From: Annona cherimola
Taxonomy: Eukaryota > Streptophyta > Magnoliopsida > Magnoliales > Annonaceae
DNA length: 64,000 bases
NCBI GenBank assembly: GCA_030490835.1
Contig: CM059971.1
Location: forward strand, 57,460,012-57,524,011
Direction: 5' to 3'
The position numbers and the translations under genes were made by a program. Positions 1-11,500 of the stretch are shown here, one piece after another (the stretch's first letter is position 1; each line of letters starts with the position of its first letter). The notes below the pieces were generated by a model that saw only the letters and a program-made list of their open reading frames with translations, was not told the DNA's origin and ran no database searches.

Positions 1-163
1 CGTAAAGTGAAAATAAATAAGATAATAATATAATAAAATGACTAAAATATATAGGTAAAAATGAAAAAAAAATTATAAATGCTAGGGTTGTTAAGGCATT
101 AAAACTTATGTGAAAGCGTGCTCTCTCCTTTACCTTTTAGCTGGTCAACATTCAAACACACCG
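1..163. mobile_element. Tourist-like MITE, 5' part outside window
   Basis: This is the same sequence as the complete MITE at 22940-23180. It ends with the TIR ...caaacacaccg followed by TTA, the expected 3-bp target duplication. The other end lies outside the window. No coding capacity. Confidence 0.75.
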
Positions 164-1225
164 TTAACCAGTCTTGTGAGCGTTTCTTTCAATCAAGATA
201 GATAAAAAAAATTATAATATAATATATCACAACGTAACAAAATATTTGTATGCACATATTGATAACAGAAAGTAATAATAAAATATCTTTAGATAAAAAT
301 TTGGTAGGATTATCAAAAAAAAAAATTTAGTCTTTTTCAAAGTTAAAAATTCCAATATAAACAAAACGAAATATTAATTTTTCAAAAAATAAAATAAAAT
401 AAAAATTATTTGTTAAATATCCAAAATTTCCTCATAAAATTAAAAATACATTAAAATATAAAATTTTAAATATATTTCAAAAGATACAAAGAGACTAAAA
501 TATTTATTTAAGTGAGGAATATTCCTAAAACTATAATTTGTCTTTTTAATATATTTTAGGAGAAACGATTAGAAAATAGGCTCAGAATATTATAATTTAA
601 TTTTTGAATGTTTATTATGTTAAATAAACTAACTTTTATTTTTAGATTATGATAATATGCTAATAAATGTTTTTATATTTTCCTTTCATTTTTAGAAGAA
701 TATTGAATTTTTAAAAGTATTTTCCTATATTTTACTTCATAAAACAAGAAATTTAATTTTTAATTTTATATAATTTGGAAATTTTAAAACATGAGAGATT
801 CCAAAGTAAATATTTTAAATTTATCTTTTTGTTATTAATATATTCTTACTTAAATATTTTTATTTATATACTATTCTTCGTTTATATTTTTTATGGTAAT
901 AACCTTTAATGAGGTAGTAGGCAAAGGAATCTTCATTACCTGAGCATAAAATAGAACAGCCTATTTCAATTTCTTTTTTTTAAAAAAAGAGAGAATAGCC
1001 TGGTAACATCGATATTGTTACTTTCATTATTTATAATGCCTTGAATATTTAAGACTGCAAGTGTGAGCAAATAACTTTTATAAAATGCCTTGATCTCCTT
1101 CTTAAAATTTATAAGAATTATTCAAGACCACCATTGTAATATAAGTAATTTAGGAATGATTTGGGCCATTGATATGGCTAGATTGCGCATGTTATGAAAT
1201 TTTAATTAAAAAATAGTTAAATCAA
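164..1225. other. AT-rich unique flank, no gene seen
   Basis: Very AT-rich non-coding sequence. The part up to about 805 is repeated in copy B (23184-23810); the rest is missing there. Short poly-A and poly-T runs and no ORF with recognisable content. Confidence 0.6.
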
Positions 1226-1777
1226 GGGGCTTTATTTTAAAAAATCCCGCTTCTATGAAGTCCATTTTTTCTATAATATTCTCTATCTTTAATATCTCAA
1301 TGATTGATAAAAAAAATCTACTCTATTTATTGTATTTAACATCATTTATAACATCTTAGAAACTCTTTTATTTGTTTAACATCATTGCTCATGGGTCTCA
1401 TTAGAAATTAACACAATAAAAAAATTTAATGCTAAATATCGATTTCAAAGTTGTTTTTTCAACATATGAACCATCTAAAATATCATTTCTATGTGAATAA
1501 ATTATTTCATAAAGTATTATTACATTCCAATACATGTATAAATAGATTTAAGTATTTTTTATAATTCACACATGAATATATATATATATATATTTCAATA
1601 AATGTGGCTCAAAACATACTTGATTGGGATGAATTTGGTCTCTTTTGACAACCAAATGATACTAGATACACTAAATGAATTGAATTTTAAATCAATCATT
1701 AATTTCTTAAAAATTAAGAGATTTACATGAGGTCGCTTCTATATAATTTGGTTACATTAAAGCGGAACCCTATTTCC
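1226..1777. mobile_element. foldback element of the 'gaccaagttcatccc' group
   Basis: Non-autonomous palindromic element. A left half (from ggggctttat) and a right half (ending near agcggaacccta) are imperfect inverted copies around a (TA)n core at about 1575-1595. Relatives sit at 15427-15962, 39113-39680 and 39675-40150. All share segments such as gtatttaacatcattta and the inverted gagaccaa...atcccaatcaagta motif. Copy B keeps only the right half (23822-23946). No ORF of meaning. Confidence 0.6.
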
Positions 1778-2496
1778 AATTGATTAAATTTGAGGTGTCC
1801 GACACTCGTCTTAGATATGATGGCATAGATTTAGGCATTTCATACCTTCATAAGATGAGAGTAAATTCAAATGCAAGAAATTTAATTTGTTACTTGAATA
1901 AGTTTAGGGAGTTTTGATTTACTATTTAAGGCGCAGTATGGTGCATCTGATGTGTCGGTTTGAAAAGGGCAATGATCCAATACAGCCGGCCCTTTTTATA
2001 TTTTCCAAATCTAAATCATTTATTTTGTTCAACATCACTTTTTATTATCATAAAAAGCATTTTCCTTGGAGAATTAATTGTATTGTCAAAAAATTAGCTT
2101 TTTCTATAGTGAATATATAACTAACATTTTTTCTAAAAATTTTACGTATTATAGCATCTAAAGTTTTTCATGAATATTTTTAAAATCATAAATAAATTCA
2201 CATGAATAAATTAGGGATGCCACTTGGATTGAGTTTTGTCCTACGTATATCTTACTCATATCATATTCCAAAAAGTCTTATACCCTACTTCATCCATTAA
2301 TCAATTTAATTCTTATCCTAACTTACTTTAACCTCGTCGGTTACTCGGTTCCAAATGACACACCAAGAAAGTTGTTATATGCAACAAAAAATATTGTCGC
2401 ATAAGTCGTTATCGATACTCTGTCACATTTGCCCTTTTATAACAATTTTTTAAACTTTGTAGTAAAAAATATATTTCCGACAAATATTGTTTATTA
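1778..2496. other. non-coding flank, no gene seen
   Basis: Shared with copy B (23947-24640). A 68-codon ORF at 1914-2120 is broken in copy B and has no recognisable motif, so it is not called as a gene. Confidence 0.6.
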
Positions 2497-2504
2497 GTAC
2501 TCAC

Positions 2505-3841
2505 CAATGTTGTTAGAACCGAACCGGTGATTGAACCGGTAAAGGAACTGGTCTGGTTCGAACCGGTTCGAACCGGTGATGTCATCATGACATATTTATG
2601 ATGTCATAAATATGAAATAATTTTTAAATTTTAAGTAAATATATTGATAAGTTAATCATAATTTAACACTTGTAATATGATTCTGAGCCCTTTATAAGGT
2701 CATTTATACCTTAATTATAGTATTTGAAACCTAGATAATAGAATTTAATGAAATCTACTTTATTTAACAGCATCTAATAGTATCTAACGGCATCTAACAG
2801 CATCTAACGACATCTAACAATATCTAACTTTGGATATTAATAAGTTAATCATAATTTAACACCTATAATATAATCCTCAGATCTCTATAACTATCCACCC
2901 GCTTCGTCACCTGATAATCATCAACATCCCCCCATCATTTCCCAAATTAAACAAAAACCCAAAAAAAAGAGTAGTAGCAGCAGCTGCTGTAGCAAGCAAG
3001 CAGCAAGACCCTCACACCTCTTTGGCATTGGGATTGGGGGGAGCATTGTATCGGTTCCCCTGGCTGTTGATGGTTGGGTTTGCGCTTCCGCCAATGGCAT
3101 ACATCTCCCACTCGGTAAAATCGCTATTGACGACATGAATGAATCCGAGTCGGCACCTTGGCATCCTCTGCACCAGGGCCTCCCCAAAGTGGTTGAACAC
3201 GATCGTCACCTGCATTGCCCTGTCTGGCGTGTAGCTGTCGCTGTGCCCCAGCAGCATCACCTCATTGTGGTGGGAGAAGAAGTTGTTGGAGATGGCGATC
3301 GCCGTTGAACCCATGATCACGTCGATCAGGCCGTCCGTGCAGTGGGACAGGGAGCAATGGTCGATCCAGATGTTCCGAGCGCCGAACAGGGAGACGGTGG
3401 CGGCGGCGAGGGCGGACTGGCGGAGGGAGCGGCGGGCTCTACGGGCTGCGGCGACGGCGTCGAAGGCGGAGGGAGCGACGGGCGAGGGCGGCGGCTGGAC
3501 TCGGGAGCCCATGCGAGCGAGGGCGTCGAGGACAGCGAGCACGCGGGCGCGGGCGTGGTGAGGGCGCTGCGTGTGGCTGTGCCTGCGAGGGCGGTGTTGT
3601 TCGTTCGCGAAGGGGACGACCGGACGAGGCTACGGGGCGAGAGGGGCTGCGGGATGATAACTTTCGTTTTTTTTAAGTTTATATATTCGGCCGTTTTTAG
3701 GGTTAGCTACTGAGCTTCGACCGTCCGACTGGTCGAATCCGGTTCGACCGCCGGTTCACCGGTTCGGACGGTTTTATGTAAACAAACCGAACCAGGTTGA
3801 ACCGAACCGGAATCTGGACCGGTCCGGTCCTGATAACACTG
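2505..3841. mobile_element. hAT-like non-autonomous element carrying a pectate lyase fragment (H1)
   Basis: The 1337-bp insertion is bounded by imperfect TIRs. The left end begins CAATGTTGTTAGAACCG and the right end reads CAGTGTTATCAGGACCG on the other strand. Flanking 8-bp repeats are gtactcac (2497-2504) and gcactcac (3842-3849). Copy B has the uninterrupted site gtactcac once, near 24640-24650. The ends are rich in accggttcgaacc-type palindromes. A subterminal block (about 2767-2830) repeats the unit RCATCTAAC. A GC-rich core (2920-3650) contrasts with the AT-rich surroundings and holds the pectate lyase fragment. No transposase is present, so the element would need help in trans. The 8-bp target duplication with CA...TG ends suggests hAT; a database search could place it elsewhere. 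Confidence 0.85.
3012..3542 (-). pseudogene. pectate lyase C-terminal fragment inside H1
   Basis: A 176-codon open frame. Residues about 50-176 match the C-terminal half of plant pectate lyase (polysaccharide lyase family 1), a secreted enzyme that cleaves de-esterified pectin by calcium-dependent beta-elimination. Family landmarks are visible: [20 protein letters not shown], the histidine pair in [13 protein letters not shown], the arginine-bearing VQRMPRCR (about 125-131), [18 protein letters not shown] and [14 protein letters not shown]. The N-terminal half is absent, including the signal peptide and the first part of the beta-helix. Residues 1-48 are an unrelated alanine/arginine-rich stretch from GC-rich sequence of unknown source. 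The fragment ends in a stop just after KEV. It lies wholly within the transposon and is absent from copy B, so I read it as captured host sequence, not a working enzyme. Confidence 0.85.
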
Positions 3842-3849
3842 GCACTCAC

Positions 3850-5322
3850 AACAATATTTTTGTTGCAAATTTACAAATATATACGACTACTAAATAGATG
3901 AATTTAGTTAACAGCAACGTTGATTTTTTGTTACCCTTATCATTATAAGGAACAAAGTTATGTGTTTCATTAATCCTCTAAGTTTGGGACGCTAAAAACT
4001 TATAAAAGAAGGATTTGTAACGCTAGCCATTTTCTAGGAATCACGTCAATATTATTTGACCGTACATTACAAACTAGACACTGCGACGAACAATCTCATA
4101 GAATTAATGTCATTGGATCCGAGTTATGGGCTTGTTGATTTAATAATTAGAAGTTGAAGAAGAGGAAAACGACTTAGTTAAGATGCAGAGTGACTCACTG
4201 CGTCTTACGTAATTTGAACTTTTTTTTATTTCTTATATGCGGGTCTATCTTTTTCTAAGAATTTTGACTAACAACAATTTTTAATTGGAAGTTACTTTGG
4301 GTATGACTAAGTGAAATATGAAGGAAAACTACAGAAGGAATTTTGGCTAAAACTCGGCGATACAAATGATAATAACCCAAGTGAGTGTTTTTTTTTAAAA
4401 AAAAAATAAAAATTTAATGATTTCACGGATGGATAAGAAGTTAACGGCCGTTTACAGTCAAGCACAAAAGGAAGTACGGGCAAGGATGGAAGACGGAGAT
4501 GAAATAGAGAGCGTATGTATTATACTACAGGTGTGGTTGTAGCAAGCGCTAGCAGTAGAAGGCTAACTAGCGAAACGCATGAGTAGAAACAAAAGCCAAG
4601 CACATAAAGTAGACAATGGATCAATCATGGTCCATGTATTATTATTATTTGAAAGCTGGAAACATAATTAAGACGACCACATTTTATTTGCAACATTAAA
4701 TAGGTAGGTAGGTACGAGACAAGATGGTCATCCTTTTTGCATTGCGTGCTTGCATGCATGCATGCATGGTGGCCGCATGCAGCATGAGAGATCAGAGTTG
4801 ATATGGATCGACGGACATAAGGAGCCCTGATGAGCAGTCCGACACCTTAGGAAAAAGGGGCAAAAAAACGATTTCGTTCTGGGGAAGGAGGAGCCCTGAA
4901 GAGCGGCGATCCGACACCAAAGGAGGAGGGAAAAGGAAGAAGAACTCCATCTCTACAGGAAGGGTGGGTGTTAATTTCTGCTTGGTATATCTTGTATCGT
5001 AGCTGGATGAAACGCAGAGTCCATCACGGATACTCTATTTATAGACGCTACGCATCCACACCATTTTCCTTTGCGAGACCAACTTAAGTGCGAGTCACAC
5101 GTCATGACACTTAATTTCTTAATGGGAGAGACACTAGCAATAGTTACCATCATGAGTTTTATCAACAAAGTGGAAATCATGTTACAACACTTCCTTAATG
5201 GGAAAGCCACGGGCGGTATATATTATTTTGAGTTTTACCAACATGTCACTCCACTTTTTATTAACACCAATGTGATCGGATCTACTTGAAAGTTGGTTTT
5301 TGAAAATCCTTACTAGCCAATA
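3850..5322. other. shared flank between H1 and the giant foldback
   Basis: Duplicated at 24650-26034. It contains a gcatgcatgcatgcatg simple repeat near 4750-4766 and two loosely repeated 'ggagccctga...gatccgacacc' blocks at 4820-4920. A reading frame near 4320-4560 (25096-25347 in B) is discussed under rejected items. No gene is supported. Confidence 0.5.
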
Positions 5323-5401
5323 CATATAGAGGGACATTCTCAGGTGCAGCACCACTCCACACCAACTATGGTGCAGGTGCCATCTCTCACCGTTCATCTG
5401 G

Positions 5402-5810
5402 GGAGCCTGATCGCCTGCTCCCGGGAGCAGGCAGCGTTCCCTGCTCCCGGGAGCTTATACCCATTTTTTTTAATTTTTTTTTGAATATTTTTTTATAAAA
5501 CTGTTAATCAAGGTTTATTTAACATGTTTATAAATTTTTACTATTTTTGGAATATTTTAGATATTTATTTTTTATTTTTGAAAATAAGTGGCATTTTAAG
5601 TAATTTTAAATTACTAAAATGCCACTGAATTTCAAAAATAAAAAATAAATATCTAAAATACTCCAAAAATGGTAAAAACTTATACACATGTTAAATACAC
5701 ATATATTAACACTTTTTAGGATAAATTTTCAAAAAAAAAATAAAAAAATGGGTATAAGGTCCCGGGAGCAGGGAACGCTGCCTGCTCCCGGGAGCAGGAG
5801 ATCAGCCTCC
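5402..5810. mobile_element. foldback MITE with 9-bp target duplication (Mutator-like)
   Basis: 409 bp. The ends are inverted (GGAGCCTGATCGCC and GGAGGCTGATCTCC), each followed by two CTGCTCCCGGGAGCAG palindromes and ttatacccatttttt or its complement. The AT-rich middle is itself an inverted repeat around about 5610. Flanking 9-bp repeats ttcatctgg lie at 5393-5401 and 5811-5819; the site is single in copy B (near 26105, diverged). The 9-bp duplication and long inverted ends suggest a Mutator-type mobiliser. No ORF. Confidence 0.8.
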
Positions 5811-6117
5811 TTCATCTGGGTGGGTGTAATCCACGTCATTGAAGACGAATGTGCGTGTAGCGTAACAAAGGGTGTGTGTATGCAGCACCTACTGTGCATT
5901 TCAACAGAAGAACCACGCAGAATATAGATCCTGCCCAATCCTCAGCACCAAAGATTTTGGTGGGAAAAAAAAAAATCAAACAAGTGTACATAGGCATCCA
6001 GAAATTCAACAAAAATTTCAGTGGGAAAAAGATGAGGTGGCGATCTGCAGTGGCGTCGAAGACGATGAGTATCGGCGAAACCGAGCAAAGAGGAGACGAT
6101 GAGCACCCATCGCAACA

Positions 6118-6438
6118 ATGGATTTAGTTTCAATTTTCAAATTTGGGAAAGCACCAGACTTGTGGTTGAATTCTCTACAGCTCATCCACCATGCTTCTAT
6201 GCTCATCATCTTCGGCGCCACTACAGATCGCCACCTCCTCCTCTCCTATATCTATCTTCTCCATCGCCACCCCTGTTCTCCAATCCGCCATCCCTCCCAT
6301 CTTCTTCACCCCGATTCCATCTCCACCACAGTCGATCAAACCCATTGCTCATTTTCATACAAGCTGACGCCTAAAACCCACGACGGAAGAATAGCCCAGG
6401 AAAATCCCGCTAACCCAGCCATTCGCATGACCGACTAA
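6118..6438 (+). other. ORF in outer arm of foldback A (left)
   Basis: A 106-codon frame of unknown function. Related frames occur in all four full-length arm segments (here, 10922-11500 minus, 27533-27889 plus, 31766-32128 minus). They share stretches such as RHYRSPPPPLL, LSSPSPPLFSNP and SYKLTPKTHDGRIA; in the other three copies the frame stops right after GRIA. This copy is frameshifted in the middle, so the shared peptide is split between this frame and the one at 6099-6374. Composition is proline, serine and histidine rich. It may be captured untranslated or antisense sequence rather than a protein. Confidence 0.3.
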
Positions 6439-6667
6439 CTACCATCTTCTCCATCCACACCATCATTTCCGGTGTAAATCAAGAGAAACTCATCTCGCCT
6501 CTGCTCTTCCCCCTTCTGATCCCAGAAGCTAGTTTGTAAATCCACCACTGCCGACTAATCAAAAAATAAGGAGAATACCCAACGACTTCTTCCTGCTGCC
6601 AGTGACGTCTCCTATCTCTATTTCAAGCGCACAACTACTTGATGTGCCGATCTTCTTCAGTTCCTAC

Positions 6668-7305
6668 CAATGTTGTTAGAATCGAACTGGTAAAAGGATT
6701 GATCTGGTTCAAACAGGTCTAACTGACTACTTAAACCAATTTGAACCGATGATATCAATATTATATATTTATGACATTATAAATAGTTAATTATTTTTAA
6801 TTTTTATATGTCAATACGTTATTGTAACTCATAACATTTATGTGTTATAATTAGTAAAAAATTTATTAATTTTGAAATAAAATAAAATAAAATTATATAT
6901 CTACGATAAATCAAATAGGCTTAAATAATTTAACTACATCTATTAGTTTATAAAAATATTAGATGTAATGTTATAAAATATTTTATTAGTTAAATCATAC
7001 AAAAAATGGTCGCATTGAATACCGATTTTTCATGCATAGTAAAGTACCAAAAGAGTCGTTGCATGCATACAGATTTTGGTGCATAGTAAGGTACTGAAAG
7101 AGTAAAGATGAGAGAGGAGGACAAAATTGCCTAAGCTAGGAAAGAGAATTACAGCATCGACTTTTTTGTATTTATTTTTTTGGGCACATTTTTAGGCATC
7201 AGACCGAACCGCCTTAATTAAACCGGAAAGGTGACCGGTTTGCCTTAATTAAACCGAAAGGTGACCGGTCAAACCGGCCGGTCTTGTCCAGTTCTAATAA
7301 CAGTG
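6668..7305. mobile_element. hAT-like element, short sibling without cargo (H2)
   Basis: 638 bp with the H1-type TIR (CAATGTTGTTAGAATCG at left, CACTGTTATTAGAACTG at the right end read inward). Flanking 8-bp repeats gttcctac (6660-6667) and gctccgac (7306-7313) each differ by one base from gttccgac, the single empty site in copy B near 28152. The interior is AT-rich and non-coding, and the right end keeps the ccggtcaaaccggccgg type palindromes. Confidence 0.8.
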
Positions 7306-10300
7306 GCTCCGACTTCTATCTTCATCAGTCGATGAAACTCGATAGCAACGGAACTGAAGGCTAAAATTATTGCCTTTAGGCAACAGTATACCAATTAATG
7401 ATTTGTGTAGGGAAACAAACCAGCAAGCTTGGATTTTTAGCTGCGCCAGTAGTTGACATGTAACCTCGAATGGTGCCCGTGGTAGTGTCTAATGGAGGTG
7501 ATGGAGTACCATATTTTTGGGCTCTGAAAGTGTAATAAAATTTGTGCATATTCAATAGAATCCAAATTAATCTGTCGATACCAGTCGTGGCTGAGTATCA
7601 GTAGTGTAAAAGTTCAAAATTAGCTCCATGACATGTATATTTTTAAGGAATTTTATAAAATGAATATGCTAATATAAAATATTAGCATACTCTTTTTCAT
7701 AGATTTATATACTTGAATTTTAATATGCTTAGTTCTAATATAGCATGGTGATTTTGAAATCTCAAATATTTGCATATCAACGTGCTAATGTAAACGGAAA
7801 TGAAAAATCTGTATACTAATTTCACTAAAACTTTTATCTTCTCTGTTTTAATTTAAAATCATAGTTTGAATTTTTCAAATAAAAACATATCCATAATGAC
7901 AATTTCGGTGAGTACAACATGAATTAACATCTTAAGATAAAATATTAGTATAGAAATCATGCAAATATTGTTAATCTATTGTGAATAAGCATGCTATTAT
8001 AAAATATTAGCATCAAATATTACAAATAGAGTTACTACTAAACTACTATTATTGCCATCCTAAACACTATGAAAACCATCACGAAAATTATAGCATCAAA
8101 TAATAAAATATACTACAGACATTTTAATAATAAAATAAACAATTAATTCAATATATATTTATAGGAAATAAAATTTACAAAAAAAATCCTGCTTGCGCCA
8201 GAGGCGCCGTGGTATGCATTCTAGGCTTTTACGCTCGATGTTTAGGTTCGTCGTCGAACCATCGGACCAAGATTTAAAACATTTACAAAAATACCTTAAA
8301 CTATGAAAGAATGTATTCTGTGAAAATAATTTGTATTAAAAAATTATTTTGTAGGTAATAAAATTTGAATATTCCATTATAATTAATTTTCAATATTGTG
8401 ATAAAAATAGCTTCAAACACAAATTTGAAAAAGAATTCCAATATATTTCATTTTTCCATTCAAATTAACATGCTTAATGTGTAACATTTGAAGATTTTAT
8501 AAAATCAGCATGCTAATGTTTAATATTAGCGTGTTATTATTGATTCAATTCCCCCTTGCTAACAAAGTAAGAAAACATACCTAAAAATCGTATACGGAAA
8601 TCGTACATTAGCATGCAAATTGCCATTTAGAAATTAGTGCCGAATTCATACAATTAGTATGCTAATGTTGATATTAGCATGCTATTGTTAATTCAACTCG
8701 TTCCTGTTAAACAAATATCTAAAAATCATAAAAATGAATATACCTAAAAATATAATTTTTCACAAATATTGGTGACCTTTAGAGCTATGCTTAATGTTGG
8801 TGAGGTTTTGAAAACTCCTACAATTTAATTTAAAATTTTAATTTCCATGATAAGTATTTTTAAAATTTATTTGGCAATATTCCAATACAAAAATATATCG
8901 TCACATGTAAAATATGAAAAATCACCTGGACTATTTCTTGAATGTATTAAAATATTAATAGTTTCAAAAATTCAATTTCTAATATTATACATTTAAGAAA
9001 TAGTTTAAAATATTAATATTAAACTAAAATTTTAAAATAAAATGTAGGTTAAAATAATTTTTTGTATTGGAACATGAAGCATGTGTATCTAAAGGTCACC
9101 AAAATTTGTGAAAAAATTATCTTTTTATGTATATTCCTTTTTATCGTTATTTTTAGATATCTATTTATTTAATGGGAACAAGTTGAATTAACAATAAGAT
9201 GGTAATATCAAACATTAGCATATTAATTGTATGAATTTCGCGCTAATTTTAAAATGGTAATTTGCATGCTAAAGCATGAATTCCTTCTACGGTTTTTAGG
9301 TATTTTTCCTTATGCTTAATTTTAGTTACTTTCTCGGCAAGAAGGAAAAGAATCAATAGTAGCATGCAAATATTAAACATAAGCATGCTAATTTTATTAA
9401 ATCTTCAAATATTACACATTAAGCATACTAATTTCAATGGAAAAATGAAATATGTCGCCCCGAATTAGGAATTCTTTTACAATTTCGTGTTTAAAGCTAT
9501 TTTTATCATAATATTGAAAATTAATTTTTAAAATTATTTATGATGGAATATTTTAAATTTTGTTACATATAAAATAAATTTATTTAATACAAATTATTTT
9601 CACAGAATACATTCTTTCGTGGTTTAAAGTAGTTTTGTAAATTTTTTAAATATTGGTACAATGGTTCGACAACTGCGATGGTTCATTGTCTTAAGGTTGA
9701 ACATAAATCTCGAGTGTATAAGCTTAGAATGCATAACACGGTGCCTCTAGCATTGGCTACATTTTTTTAAATTTTATTTCCTATGAATATATATTAAATT
9801 AATTATTTATGTTTATTATTTAAATATCTATTGTATATTTTATTACTTGATGCTATAATTTTCATGATGGTTTTTATAATGTTTAGGATGGAAATAATAG
9901 TAGTTTAGAAGTAACTCTAATTTTAATATTTGATGCTAATATTTTATAATAGTATGCTAATTAACAAAAGATTAACAATATTTGCATTATTTTTATACTA
10001 ATATTTTATATTAGGATGTTAATTCATGTTCTACTCACCAAAATTGTCATTATGGATATGTTTTTCTTTGAAAATTTCAAATTATGATTTTGAATTAAAA
10101 TGGAGAAGATAAAGTTTTAATGAAATTAGTATACTGCTTTTGCATTTCCGTTTACTTTAGCATGTTGATATGCAAATATTAGAGATTTCGAAATCACCAA
10201 TGCTATATTGGAACTTAGCATATTAAATGCAAGTATATAAATTTTTGGAAAAGAGTATGCTAATATTTTATATTAGCATACTTATTTTATGAAATTCCTT

Positions 10301-10921
10301 AAAGCTATACAAGTCATCAAGCTAATTTTGAACTTTTCCACCATGATATTCGGCCACAACTGATACACATTTCAGCGACAGAGTAATTTGAATTATATTG
10401 AATATGTACAGATTTTATTACACTTTCAAAGCCCAAAAATATGGTACTCCATCACCTCCCTTAGACAGTAGACACTACCACGGGCATCATTCGAGGTTGG
10501 ACGCCAGCTACTACCACAACTAAAAATCGGAGCTTGTTGGTCTGTTTTCCCTACACGAATCATTAATTGGCCTGCTTGCTTTGCCTAAAGCCAATGGTTT
10601 TAGTCTTCAGTTTCGTTGCTATCGGGTTTCATCGACTAATGAAGATAGAAGCCGTCGAAACTGAAAAAGATCGGCACGTCAAGCAGTTGTGCGCTTGAAA
10701 TAGAGATGGGAGATGTCACTGGTATCTGGTAGAAGTCATTGGGTATTCTCCTTTTTTTCCGATTAGTTGGCAGCGGTGGATTTCCAAACTAGCTGCTGGA
10801 ATCAGAAAGGGGAAGAGCAGAGGCAAGATGGGTTTCTCTTGATTTACACTGGAAATGATGCTGTGGATGGAGAAGATGATAGCTGGTCGGTTGTGCGACT
10901 GGCTGGGTTAGCAGGATTTTC

Positions 10922-11500
10922 CTAGGCTATTCTTCCGTCGTGGGTTTTAGGTGTCAGCTTGAATGAAAATGAGCAATGGGCTTGATCGACTCTTGTGGAG
11001 ATGGAATCGGGGTGAAGAAGACGGAGGGATGGCGGATTAGAGAACAGGGGTGGCGACGGAGAAGATAGACGCAGGAGAGGAGGAGGTAGCGATCTGTAGT
11101 GTCGCTGAAGACGATGAGCGTAGACGCATGGTGGATGAGCTGTAGAGAATTCAACCACAAGTCTGGTGCTATCCCAAATTTGAAAATTGAAACTAAATCT
11201 AGTCTTTTGAATTTGCGATGGGTGCTCATTGTCTCCTCTTTGCTCGATGTCGCTGATGCTCATCATCTTCAACGCCACTGCAGATCGCCGCCTCATCTTT
11301 TTTCCACCGAAATTTTTGTTAAATTTCTGGATGCCTATGTACATTTGTTTGATTTTTTTCCACCAAAATTTTTGATGCCGAGGATTGGGCGTAGGGGTGT
11401 TAATGGTCATGGTCAACCCGTTAACCCGCTCGTCCAACCCGTTTATAAATGGATTTATGTTGAGATTTTTGAATAAATAGGTTATAATTTGCCAACTCAT
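10922..11500 (-). other. ORF in outer arm of foldback A (right)
   Basis: A 192-codon open frame, the longest version of the arm ORF. Its first codons lie inside the later hAT insertion (11392-12003), so the N-terminus is not original. The C-terminal about 100 residues match the frames in the other arms and end GRIA-stop. No domain, signal peptide or membrane segment is recognisable. Confidence 0.3.

Larger units (their letters stand above)
5323..8967 (+). repeat. left arm of giant foldback A
   Basis: Inverted relative to 8969-12198. It is interrupted by the foldback MITE at 5402-5810 and the hAT-like element at 6668-7305. Order from outside in: terminal block, GC-richer ORF segment (about 5840-6660), a 'gaaactcgatagcaacgg' segment (7320-7560), then an AT-rich inner part. 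Confidence 0.8.
1..11360 (+). repeat. segmental duplication, copy A
   Basis: This region aligns co-linearly with about 22940-33212, from a MITE tail at position 1 through a shared flank (164-5322) and into the giant foldback element as far as its right arm. Identity looks above 90% by eye. Copy A alone has insertions at 2505-3841, 5402-5810 and 6668-7305. It keeps about 840 bases (roughly 805-1640) that are missing from copy B, and about 65 bases near 5130-5210 that B has also lost. The true left boundary lies outside the window. Confidence 0.9.

Noticed and set aside
4320..4560. Reading frame KLQKEFWLKLGDT... also at 25096-25347, resembling the FW..LK.GD segment of LINE ORF2
   Set aside because: Similarity is limited to about 15 residues, the frame is broken in copy A, and no neighbouring LINE domain is seen.
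4750..4766. gcatgcatgcatgcatg as an RY-type promoter element
   Set aside because: It is a plain simple repeat with no gene downstream, shorter in copy B.
7600..10350. CRISPR-like array from repeated GCATGC motifs
   Set aside because: Motif spacing is irregular, there are no constant-length spacers, and the context is a plant foldback element.
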